NCBI GenBank assembly: GCA_003427395.1
Contig: BFEA01000024.1
Span: 1,188,249-1,215,566, forward strand
DNA length: 27,318 bases
Direction: 5' to 3'
Source: Chara braunii
Taxonomy: Eukaryota > Streptophyta > Charophyceae > Charales > Characeae
A program made the translations under genes and the position numbers. The notes beneath the pieces were generated by a model. The model had not been told where the DNA came from and made no database searches. It saw only the letters and a program-made list of their open reading frames with translations. Numbering within the stretch: the first letter of the stretch is position 1; each line of letters starts with the position of its first letter. This document shows, in pieces, positions 19,150-27,318 of this stretch.

Positions 19150-22100
19150 ATGTCTCATCCCGAATGGGATGGGTTGCTTCTTGACCGGTGCTGCGTGTAT
19201 GCTCTCATGTCTATTAGATACAAACTGGTCTATGTTGGTAAGACTCTACGCTCGCCCAGAGAAAGATTGGTAGAGCATACATGGAAGTCAAGATCATAAA
19301 AAGGATTGAGTAAGCAACATGTGCATACATGGCTGCGTAAGGTGGGTGTGATGAACTATATGCCGATACCCATCTAGTTCAGTGGGGAACTAGCCATTGA
19401 AGGCATGAAAGTCAAGATTTTACAAGATAACAACCCTCGGTTGAATTCTAGGGATCGGACTCGGAAGAAGAAGCCGCGTCGGTGTTGGGGTAAGAAGAAG
19501 GCGGCCCTTAGGCCCTCTCCAGCGACAATTCTCGAGCCTGTGTTTTTTTTATTGTCTGTGCATTGATGTGCGACAAGAACCAGACTTATTAATGATTCCG
19601 AAGCTCCTAGCCAAGCGGAACGTAAAAAGGGTGATTAGTACTGATTACTGTTAGCAACAATCCGGGGTGTTGGTGGTTAAAAGCATGGCGATTGGTTGTG
19701 CTCTTGTTTGTTTTTTCCAAAATTGAGTATAATGGGGACAAAATTCTTCTTAAGGATGCAAAGTCTCTGATTGAGGGTGGTGGATGCTAGTTTATCACTG
19801 CTCTTTTCCAAACAAAGACAAGGACCGATACTAAGAAGGCTAACCTAATTGCCTTGCTTTGGGCGCCTTGGAAACGGGGGTAGTTGTACACCTGCACGCT
19901 CAAAGAATTGGTTGAGTTGAATGCGAGGATCTGGGTCCTTGGCAGGCCTAAGGGGCCCCTGCTGCAAATGTGCCCGCCCTAAGTGAAGGCGGGCCTAACA
20001 AATCACGAGAGGCCTCGGCTGTCAATTTCGTATTTGGGGTCCAGGCAGTTTCGTCGCGCCAGTTGGTTGAGGGAAACATAGACCGAGCAACGAGGAAAAA
20101 TCCCAGGCCTTCCAGGCCTTTCCAAAATGGTGCAGGCCCTGGACGAGAATTGCAGCCTCATACACAGATAGTTGGGAGGCCCCAGCCAGGCTGCCGAATG
20201 AGGCAGGTATATGGAAAGAGCTCGCTGCCTGGCCAGTCATCAGACACTCACATGCTGGCGGCAGCGCTGCTGGAGCTGAAGCTCGTGGGCTGCTGCTAGC
20301 GCTGAGAGGCGAAGTGCAAGCACGTGCAGTCGTGCAAGGAGGAGGGCGCTGCTGAGGGCAGCGCCATAATCCAGCCTCCATAGCTGGCGGGCTTGGATGT
20401 TCAGTGAGGCGCAGGGATGGTCTTCGGGTTTTCAAGAAGGAAGACATGGGAGTAAGACGAGGGAGAGAGAGAGAGAAGGATGATGATGATGATGTGAGGG
20501 CACATACCTGGTATTGGCGACGGTCTGCATGGGCGACATCTTCAAGTACTTCGGAGGCTGCTGACGTCAATAGTTGCATTGTCAATTAGTAGGCTAGTGG
20601 TAGATGTGTAGGGAGTAGGCTGGGCGCCGAGCGCCAAGTAGAGAGGTAGGGACTGGATACATATGTTGGTGGTGGCGAGAGCAAGCTCTCATTAACATTG
20701 CTTTTCAGTGCTACGATTCTCCATTGGTGTCATATTGGTGCAATGCTGCTTTCTGAACACTGAGATACGATCTGGCTTTCAATGTGATTGTGCAATCTGA
20801 ATATTCTCATCTCGCTATTGCTCATTTTCCTTGCATGAAGAATAATATCGAAACAATCAGTCAATAGCGTGGCACGCAGATTATTTGGGGAATCCTAACA
20901 AATGTGCTGAAGCGTAAGTTTGGTGTTAATCCCATATTAAATATCACTTTAAAGATCTCGTTATGCACTACAGTTGATAAATGCAAGGTTGAAACATTTA
21001 CGCGAAAGTGGGTGAAGGAACGAATCCACCTTGTGTCGCTAGCTAACTCGTATGCAAAGAGGAGCACAGTCGTTTGGCTTAAGGCTAATTCAATTGGTGA
21101 CCTCCTATATGATAACACATCCTCGTACAAGCACAACCTTTTGACTATGCTTGTGCAGGATTTAACTTGCCCATGTTGAATGGGCATGTAGCAATTAAGC
21201 TCAGCAATATTGGTGATGTTCACCTTTTCCTACTGAAAGAATGTTCCCCTTCCCTCTGTCTCTTGCGTTTTGTGGATGGGCTTAGAAAATCTGGGTTGAT
21301 TACTGATGAAATATGGATCGACTGGTTGATGGTGTGTAGACCTGGGGTTGCTAATCCTTATGATTGTGTGTTTAGTGAATATGTAACCGGGGTTGGTCAG
21401 TCTTTCGCAGGGTTGGTTTCATCTCGATTGGACCCGAACAACGGCGAGATATGAATCGAATGCCCGATGCTTTATGAAGAGGGCCTGCAGAAAATGTATC
21501 TGGGCCATATTAACTACGAACATGTTATGAAACCAAAGGGAGTTGTTCTTGGGGAAATGAAGGAGAAGTACGTGGAGTGTGGTCTGGACAAAATTGTCGC
21601 TTGGGATCGGAAAGGAGATTTGCAATACGCTTACATAATCTCGAAAGAGAAAGATAAGCTTAAGAAGAGACCGATTGTTCCATCCTTTGCTAGTTCTTTC
21701 TGCTCTGCGTCCGGTCTCCTTTCTACTGCACTGACATGTGCATTAAGCGTGTAACAATTCCCCATTTCAATTTACAAGCTATTGGGGACTCAAAGAAAGA
21801 GGTCGGCCGAATTAACCTACAAGAGGCAAAGTTGGGGCCTGGCGGGGTGGAGTTTGAGGCACACACATATGATCTGAAGGAAATATTTACCCAATGACCC
21901 CATACTGAGATCAGTCGGGGGCTGAATTGGATCGTGTAAGTTTTTCACCACCGGGGGCTCCGGTGGATCCGGATCAATGTCCGTAAAAAGCGAACGACGT
22001 TTGGCAAATGGCACGGTGAATCCGGGTGGAAATCACTGCGATTAAGCGCTGGGTGCGCTCACTAATTACCAGTTGGAAAACACAAACTTTTTGGTGTGTG

Positions 22101-22700
22101 GTGTTGTTTTGCGACAAATGAGGGGCATTCCTATGGGCGGGCGTGCTAGTCCCCCGCTCGCATCTGTGATGGGCATGTTTGCAGTCTTTCAGTTCCTGAC
22201 CTCACTTGGGTCAGTGCAAAATACATCATAGGGAAGCGCTATGTTGATTGGATCTGATCACCGACTGCTATCCTCAGGGCCTGCGTCCAACGGGCGGACC
22301 CAAGAAATTGGGTCCTTGATTTCCTTGAAACGAGATTGGTTGTTGGTGGGGAACCCCCACAATATTTGATGTCGCATGCTGACACAATGTGGGGTGATGG
22401 ACCGCTCTGATTCGAAACATACAAAGATTTTTCTTCGTTCGGACCGCACATGGCGAACTTCGCCACAGTAGCTAACATGATCCTCAGGATCGCCAGCAAT
22501 TTGAATGATTTGGGGGTTACGGTCCTGAATATTCTCAGTCTAATGGACGAGCTCTGCAAATTAAATTATCCAAGTAAGGTGGTGCTGGCCGGTCTACAGT
22601 GCATGCTCCGCTGTGAGAAGGAACCTTTCTGGGAACGCATGCTGCAGATGGTGGCCACCTAGCTGCAGGAGAAGAACCCAAGGGGTTCCGGTCTCGAGCT
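19150..22700 (+). pseudogene. GIY-YIG / reverse transcriptase polyprotein of PLE 2
   Basis: The endonuclease shows CCVYAL (19189-19206) and YVGKTLRSPRERLVEH (from 19231). After a stop at 19297 come HTWLRK, a Glu near 19387-19401 and NPRLN. The linker LLWAPWKRG (about 19850) matches LLEMPFKRK in PLE 1. After the insertion, LLYDNTSSYKH leads to a CPC (CxC) motif at 21168-21176, then NGHV. RT pieces are DPNNGEI-stop-IECPMLYEEGLQKM (about 21430-21496), AYIISKEKD (21629-21655) with RPI, motif A TYDLKEIFTQ-stop-PHTEI (21865-21912), motif B GIPMGGRASPPLAS (22124-22165), motif C RYVDW (22237-22251, second Asp lost), and a thumb segment ending in LNYPSKVVLAGLQCML (to about 22610). Many stops and frame shifts show it is dead. 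No zinc knuckle was found upstream. Confidence 0.8.
19950..20880 (+). mobile_element. LTR-like insertion within PLE 2
   Basis: It interrupts the linker coding sequence: homology to PLE 1 runs to about 19945 and resumes near 20890. It carries repeated AGGCC/GGGCC words at its left, a TATATGG-like motif at about 20209, GCAGCGCTGCTGGAG-type sequence, a (GA)n tract at about 20461-20476, (GAT)n, and a cacatacctgg motif. The same order (AGGCCC words, TATA box, GC-rich CAG stretch, GA tract, cttacctg) recurs at 26640-27318, suggesting related LTRs. Exact ends and target-site duplications were not identified. An open minus-strand frame at 20022-20585 is probably incidental. Confidence 0.45.
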
Positions 22701-22960
22701 GAAGTGAATTGTAAGCGGGAGATTGTCCCTTAGTGAGAAAACAGTAAGCCCATGTTCAGGGAGGCAATTTACTGTGCACTTCCTTGGATTTGGTCTGTCG
22801 TATCATGTGTTGGCATGCCAGAGGCCTTGGTCACTTTTTTTTCGGGTGGGGGGAAACATGCTCTAATCTATTCGTGGGGAGCGGCACATGCTGGGAACTG
22901 GGCCCAGCGTCCCATTCAAGATCATATTGAGAAACTGAGAAATTTATGGGAAAACCCTTG

Positions 22961-23528
22961 AGGTACCGGGGCCATTACCCGGCTTCGGCTAAGAAAGACA
23001 ACTCTGTACAAGAACACTACAAATTTCTCTAGCCTCCAAAGCTCGGATCAAAGGAGCATTCAGAACAAAAGAACCACCTACTTTAGAGCCTTTCGGCAAC
23101 CCAACCCTGCCTGCCTCACCCCTATATCCCGATGCCCAATCTCTACCAGGCCTCATGCCCCCAACTGCTAGGTTACAGGGTGGCACGACCCACCCCCGAA
23201 ACCCCCCCCACCTGCTGGGCCACAGGGCAAAGCGACCTGCCCCGGCTCTGGCCAGCATCGGCTAGGCACCAACTCACGAAAAGACACTAGAGTGCCTTCC
23301 ACCCTCGACAACTCCCCAGATCTCTTTACCAGGTCTCATGCCCTCATACCGCTTGAGTTACAGAGCAGTGCAACCAAGCCCCAGCACCGACCAGCATCGT
23401 TCTGGCCTCGTCTATTCGCAAACCACCGGGACTCAGGACTAAGGCAAATACCAGTCAAGCTACCAGCCAGCACCATAGTTGTAAATCCCATCATTCATCT
23501 TGGAAATATCCCCAAACAAAACCTTCTC
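22961..23528. repeat. C-rich stretch with diverged direct repeats
   Basis: The segment 23136-23262 (caatctctaccaggcctcat ... ctggccagcatcgg) recurs in shorter form at 23317-23402 (gatctctttaccaggtctca ... ccgaccagcatcg). The plus strand is C-rich and stop-poor in some frames, but the products are low-complexity Pro/Ser/Leu and no domain is seen. Confidence 0.5.
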
Positions 23529-24206
23529 AACCTACTCTGGCAAGTCTTACTACTGTGAAGCCACCATCTTCACCGCTGCTGTACCCTATTCAACCGTACA
23601 GGCTAGCCCCTTGGCCCCAGAGCGCGTCATCTCCCACCGTCACAGCTCCACTACCCCCTGCCTTCAACTCCAAAACCTTGGAGGAATTTTTCAATTAGGA
23701 AAACAGAAAATCATGACATGATCATTTCAGCGCCTACTATTCCCACAGGAAGAAGGGAAACCCCATGGAAAGTCCAACGCCTATTGAGGTCTCAATTACA
23801 TGTAAAGGGGTCACAAGAACCAAAGGGATTACTCCTCTCCCCCAAAAGGCAACCCCCTGTCTGTGCACTGCCTCCGCGGGAAGGCGCCCCCTCATCTCTC
23901 TGCCCCAGTTCAGAACAGCCCCCAGAATACCCCTCCTTCTCCCTCGGTCGCATACAGTACCCCCTAAAGTATGCCCCTGCAGAGCCGAAGATCCCCCTTC
24001 CTTCCTGCTCCACCCCCTCCAAACCTCTCAACTCTCACCCTGCTAACATCAACACCCCTTGTCCTCTCTCCCCAACAGCCATAGCTGATCCGACCCAAAA
24101 ATCAGCGTGGCCCAGAAAAGGACAAACCCTCAATACTGCCCCTACCCTCTCAAGGATCACACCACCCACCTTATGTAACCCTCGCAGGGAGGGACTCCAA
24201 CCCTAA
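23529..24206 (+). other. Proline-rich open sequence, copy 1 of a duplicated module
   Basis: The frame giving SLTTVKPPSSPLLYPIQ (from about 23540) is the counterpart of SLIAAEPPSPLLLYPIS at about 24830, so this module is duplicated. It stops near 23697. A separate frame at 23718-24206 is Pro/Ser/Thr-rich with several Cys and no recognised domain. Such sequence could be the linker of a transposon Gag/ORF1 protein or simply C-rich DNA lacking stops. No family call is made. Confidence 0.3.
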
Positions 24207-24815
24207 AGGAGATAATCCATTCAACACCTATGACCCGAATCCCACAACATCACGGACTGAGGCCCAATTGCTAGAAAATACAAACGAGACCAATTACTTG
24301 AGTAGTCACTATTTGAAACATCAGAATGTGAAAAAGGAATTTTAGGCATCCTTCTTCAGCAAGAGACAAAAGTCATCATCAACTTGCAATTTCCTTACCC
24401 TTTCGAAAAATCCAGTCTCCATCCTTGAAGAGGCGAAACATCGTTGCCCAACGCCAATCGCACCAGGGCTACTCCTCCTCAGCTGGTACCCATCAAACAG
24501 CCTAAACTGCCCAACGCCAATCGCATCTGATGAGAACTCCCGCAGCTCTCGCACTAGGGTTACTCCTCAGCGGTACCCATCAAACAGCCTGAACTGCCCA
24601 ACGCCAATCGCATCTGATGAGAAATCCCCCCAGCCGGTACCCCTCAAGCAACTCTGCACCATCCCCTTCTCCGTCCTTGCAAAAGCTCATGACGTGGCCC
24701 CTGTCCCCAGCCTCAAGTAGATACCCAAAAGACATCTGGGCCCAAGAGCCCTAAAAAACAAGAACACAGGCAAAATTAAGAAAACGACTCAAACCCCCCC
24801 CATCAATCCCCTTTA
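24207..24815. repeat. Tandem repeat block with the word gcccaacgccaatcgca
   Basis: The word recurs at 24446, 24509 and 24596, each followed within 50-85 bp by ggtacccatcaaacagcct or ggtacccctcaagcaa. Unit lengths are 63 and 87 bp, the difference being an extra ctgatgagaactcccgcagc segment. The block is a short irregular tandem array. The rest of this stretch has no recognisable gene. A minus-strand open frame at 24342-24554 merely reads through the repeats. Confidence 0.65.
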
Positions 24816-25334
24816 CCTCACTCCGGCAAGCCTTATTGCAGCAGAGCCACCATCTCCACTGTTGCTGTACCCTATTTCCATCCTACAAGGTAGCCCCCTC
24901 ACTAGTAGGACGCTTGATATCCCGCCATCTACTTCTCCCACTCACCCTGATTTTTGGACCAGCAGACCTTCATCAGTTTCTAGAACACCAACTAAGAAAG
25001 CAAAATACAATCTGAGTATAAAATTACTTCAATTCTCCAATTAGGGAATCAAGTACAAAACTAAAAATAGGACATGTGTAATCCAAAAAAAACCTACGAA
25101 TGATAGATTTGATATAGATTTTGATATCCCAAAGGGGATTTTCGAATCGATTCCCACACCGCAGTATGAGAATCATTTAGCAACCGAGATTGACACTTTT
25201 GAGACAATTCGTAAGAAGTCAGTTCCAAATCATACCTGGCGTTTTTTAACAGAATTGAAATTATTTCAAAACAAAACGGATCATACGAAACTTATAATTA
25301 CAATTAAACAGCATCAACTGCTTTGGAGTTACTA
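24816..25334 (+). pseudogene. Unrecognised frame, copy 2 of the duplicated proline-rich module
   Basis: One frame is open from about 24816 to a TAA at 25332, except for a TAG at 25042. It starts with the duplicated module (PPSPLLLYPIS). Next comes a Ser/Thr/Pro-rich stretch (PPSTSPTHPDFWTSRPSSVS) and a basic piece TPTKKAKY. After the TAG is a more ordinary, AT-rich segment with FDIDFDIPKGIFESIPTPQY and VPNHTWRFLTELKLFQNK. The composition shift from C-rich to AT-rich within one frame is notable. A Gag or ORF1-like protein of a retroelement is possible, but I cannot name it. Confidence 0.35.
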
Positions 25335-25700
25335 ATTAAGAAATCACAGAAGAAAACAAAGGTAGGGTTCATTTTCCAAATCAACCATAAGGATCAATCA
25401 GCTCTAAATTCAAATCAGATCAAAATCAGATCGAAATCAAAACAAAATCAGAAGATTAATAGTAATTATTTAAGTGTGAACTTTCATGTTGATATGGATA
25501 AAAAAGCAGAAACCAAGTTATTATCACGAGGATCATTAGCAACAGCTAACAAAAAACCACGGAGATCATCACTATCAAAAATTGAAAAACCTCCTCCCCC
25601 ACTTCCTCAACACCCACCTACTTGCCACCTTTCCCCTCAAACCCTACCCCACCGTCTTCGGGGAAAGAGGAACACACCTCCTCCCACTGCTAGCCACTAG
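25323..25700 (+). other. Basic Asn/Lys/Ser-rich open frame overlapping the previous one
   Basis: 125 codons, with KSQKKTKVGFIFQINHK, an imperfect repeated SNQIKIRSKSKQNQK stretch and a Pro-rich end. It overlaps the 24816-25334 frame by about 12 bp in another register and so may continue it through a frameshift. No domain is recognised. Confidence 0.25.
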
Positions 25701-26499
25701 GCATCAAAGCAATGCTAACACCGAAGACAACAACGGCCCTCTTCGAACCCCCAAGGATCAGAAGACAGTGTGACACCACCTCGCCAAGCCTGTCAGCGAG
25801 TCGTCACAGGGGGTTCAAGCCATCCTAAACATTCATTCACCACACTATTGGGGAAAGGGGGAGGAGATCAAACCCATAACCCGCTCTGAGTCACCGCCAC
25901 AACCCTCTATTAGCCTTTGTCATCCTTCAATTCCAATCTTGGCAGTGTCCATCTCTCAGGTGTTACTAGCTTCCTCCGCGGTGTTTTGTCCTCTCAGTTC
26001 GTCGAACGGCCCACCTCAGCTTCGACGATACGAAAACTCAGCCGTACCTCAATCCTCCTCTTCTCAATACCAGCTCGACAAGGGCTGGGACGACACCTCC
26101 ATGGTTGGCAACGTGGAGCACCTTTCCATTCACCCACCGACCACTCCCTCACAAAAGCCCCCATCACTACCTTGCGTGCAGCTGCCTTCATCACCAACCT
26201 TAGCTCCCCCCTCCGTGTCCCTTCCCGAGGCCTTGGTCACACGTTCTTGACCCGGTAGGTGCTATCCGGGCCAGATTCGTTGTATAGGGCGCTCGCAGGA
26301 CTGAACATTGCCTGACTATTGGGTCCAGTGAATGAACCTCGCACTCTGCAAGGTCCGCTCGTCGGACCCAATCATGTTCTTTTGGATGCGGTAATGGGCT
26401 ATTACTAACAAAAAAATTGGAGTTATGAACCTGGTGCAAAAACCGGTTAGGTAATTTTTGGATATCGCTGGAAGACTGGTCTGCCTGTTCTAAAGATGT
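25701..26499. other. Stretch without a recognisable gene
   Basis: The sequence is mixed. A frame at 25917-26258 is open in two registers but has no recognised domain. The word cgtcggacccaatcatgttc lies near 26358, and a ggtgcaaaaaccggttaggt stretch near 26433. Nothing here can be assigned. Confidence 0.4.
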
Positions 26500-26612
26500 A
26501 CGGAGGCGACTCGTGGAACCAAGTGAATAATTCTGTAGTATCAGACCCGCAGGGTACGAAGACGGCTCCTGGAACCAGGTGAATAATTTTGCAGTAACAG
26601 ACCCTGTGGCAT
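26500..26612 (+). repeat. Two tandem copies of a 56-bp unit
   Basis: The unit starts acggaggcgactcgtggaac at 26500 and acgaagacggctcctggaac at 26556. It continues caRgtgaataattYtgYagt and tatcagaccc / aacagaccc. The copies differ at about one base in five. The dimer lies just left of the LTR-like region at the end of the window. Confidence 0.75.
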
Positions 26613-26675
26613 ACTCTGTACCACACAGGCCCAGCAGAGCCCGACAAGGTAGACTAAGGGTCAGTAGGTGTAGGG

Positions 26676-26850
26676 CCTATTTCGTTTCAGCCTAAAAGCC
26701 TGAAAACGAGGGCCTACAGGCCCTGTGTCGTTTCAGCCTGAAAGCCTGAAAACAAGGGCCTACAGGCCCTGTGTCGTTTCAGCCTAAAACAGGGCCCTCC
26801 AGGCCCCGAGTCTTTTCAGCCTGAAACGGAGGGCCATTTTCAGGCCCTCA
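26676..26850 (+). repeat. Palindromic 46-bp tandem repeats
   Basis: The unit starts at the gtttcagcct word at 26684, 26730 and 26776, with a shorter fourth unit near 26813. Two perfect palindromes occur: TTTCAG-C-CTGAAA (26731-26743) and AGGGCCT-AC-AGGCCCT (26709-26724 and 26755-26770). Such arrays upstream of a TATA box often act as enhancer-like repeats in retroelement LTRs. That role is inferred. Confidence 0.8.
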
Positions 26851-26972
26851 TAAGATCGACCTGCCCTGAAACTTAGGCACCAGACCAGGAAGACAACCTT
26901 TGTTTGAACTTCAACGCAAGGGTCTGGCCATTTTGACATTGGCAAGAGCAGCCTCCTGGACGGGCCAGCACT

Positions 26973-26980
26973 ATATAAGA
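26973..26980 (+). promoter_or_regulatory. TATA box (TATATAAG)
   Basis: A strong plant-type TATA box in the context gcacTATATAAGactggccc, about 120 bp downstream of the palindromic repeats. A transcription start would be expected near 27005-27015. No coding sequence follows within the window. Confidence 0.5.
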
Positions 26981-27318
26981 CTGGCCCACCCTACAGGCTG
27001 CAGGCAGTCACGAGGCAGCTCCTAGGAACTTCCCAGGCACTTCACGTGCAGGAGGCAGGAGGTAGTCTTCAGGACTCGGCAGCAGCACTCTGGAGGAGCG
27101 CTGCAGGAGTAGTCGTAGCATTAGCAGTAGTCTTCAGCGCTGGGCGCTAGTAGGAGCTAGAGTAGTGTTGGAGAGAGAGAGAGAGAGAGAGCGATGGTTG
27201 GCGGAGGCCAGGGAGACTTACCTGTGGCACCATAGCTCCAGCTTCGTCTTCGATGTACCTGCAACAAGGCGCCACCTTCACAGGTTAGTACCGGACACAG
27301 AGAGAGAGAGAGAGAGAG

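Larger units (their letters stand above)
19150..22960 (+). mobile_element. Second Penelope-like element with N-terminal GIY-YIG (PLE 2)
   Basis: A plus-strand relative of PLE 1 with the same order: endonuclease (about 19192-19446), linker, and RT (about 21440-22660). The two are clearly diverged in sequence, so they are separate insertions and not a recent duplication. An LTR-like segment of about 930 bp interrupts the linker at roughly 19950-20880. I did not find flanking pseudo-LTRs, so the outer boundaries are estimates based on protein homology. Confidence 0.75.
26640..27318 (+). mobile_element. LTR-like promoter region at the right edge
   Basis: It contains palindromic tandem repeats (26676-26850), a TATA box (26973), a GC-rich CAG/GGAGC stretch, (GA)n at about 27170-27192, a gacttacctg motif and further (GA)n to the end of the window. 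The layout matches the insertion at 19950-20880. No primer-binding site is reached before the window ends, so the LTR call is tentative. A host promoter or a non-autonomous element would also fit. Confidence 0.4.

Noticed and set aside
20022-20585. 187-codon minus-strand frame in the LTR-like insertion
   Set aside because: It covers GC-rich CAG/GGAG and GA-repeat sequence with Ser/Pro/Ala-rich product and no domain. Incidental openness is more likely.
24446-24650. CRISPR-like array
   Set aside because: Only three irregular units with unequal spacing and partly repeated spacers, in a eukaryotic context. It is an ordinary tandem repeat.
25806-25818. GGTTCAAGCC as a tRNA B-box
   Set aside because: No A-box at the right distance and no cloverleaf can be drawn by eye, so no tRNA gene is called.

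Overview
The window looks like nuclear DNA of a green plant or streptophyte alga with a large, repeat-rich genome. Two primer-binding sites match the 3' end of plant initiator tRNA-Met. The other evidence is a Helitron, CT/GA/CA microsatellites, a scaffold gap of 169 N, and Penelope-like retroelements of a type known from green algae and spike mosses. A charophyte such as Chara would fit the zinc-knuckle and Glu/Lys-rich coiled-coil protein, but this is inference and not a taxonomic assignment. I found no intact host gene, no rRNA or tRNA gene and no CRISPR array. Almost everything recognisable is a decayed mobile element.

Layout from left to right. Positions 1-990 hold the right end of an LTR, its primer-binding site and its leader. 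Positions 991-2560 are low-complexity pyrimidine-rich DNA with small repeats, ending in a plant 5'-UTR-like stretch. Positions 2562-4938 are a broken Helitron Rep/PIF1 helicase gene, from the Rep two-tyrosine motif to the last helicase motif. Positions 5124-6700 are a second decayed reading frame directly downstream that I do not recognise. Positions 6701-8870 hold microsatellites and unrecognised decayed coding sequence.

Positions 8870-15318 are a Penelope-like element (PLE 1) on the minus strand. Two direct repeats of about 1.2 kb (pseudo-LTRs) bracket one open reading frame of about 3.9 kb. Its domain order is CCHC zinc knuckle, charged coiled coil, GIY-YIG endonuclease, linker, reverse transcriptase. 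The endonuclease therefore lies N-terminal to the RT, the reverse of canonical Penelope elements. Positions 15306-17425 are GAA/GGA/CT microsatellites, an LTR end with a second primer-binding site, a purine-rich internal region and the gap.

Positions 19150-22960 are a second, diverged PLE of the same permuted architecture (PLE 2) on the plus strand. It is interrupted at about 19950-20880 by an LTR-like insertion. Positions 22961-26640 are C-rich repeats, a duplicated proline-rich coding segment and other decayed sequence. Positions 26640-27318 resemble an LTR promoter region, with palindromic tandem repeats, a TATA box and GA tracts.

Most worth following up are the two PLEs. They share an N-terminal endonuclease. 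PLE 1 adds a Gag-like zinc knuckle and coiled coil inside the element. Its truncated copies all begin at the same TTCTTCTTC site that occurs within its own coding sequence.
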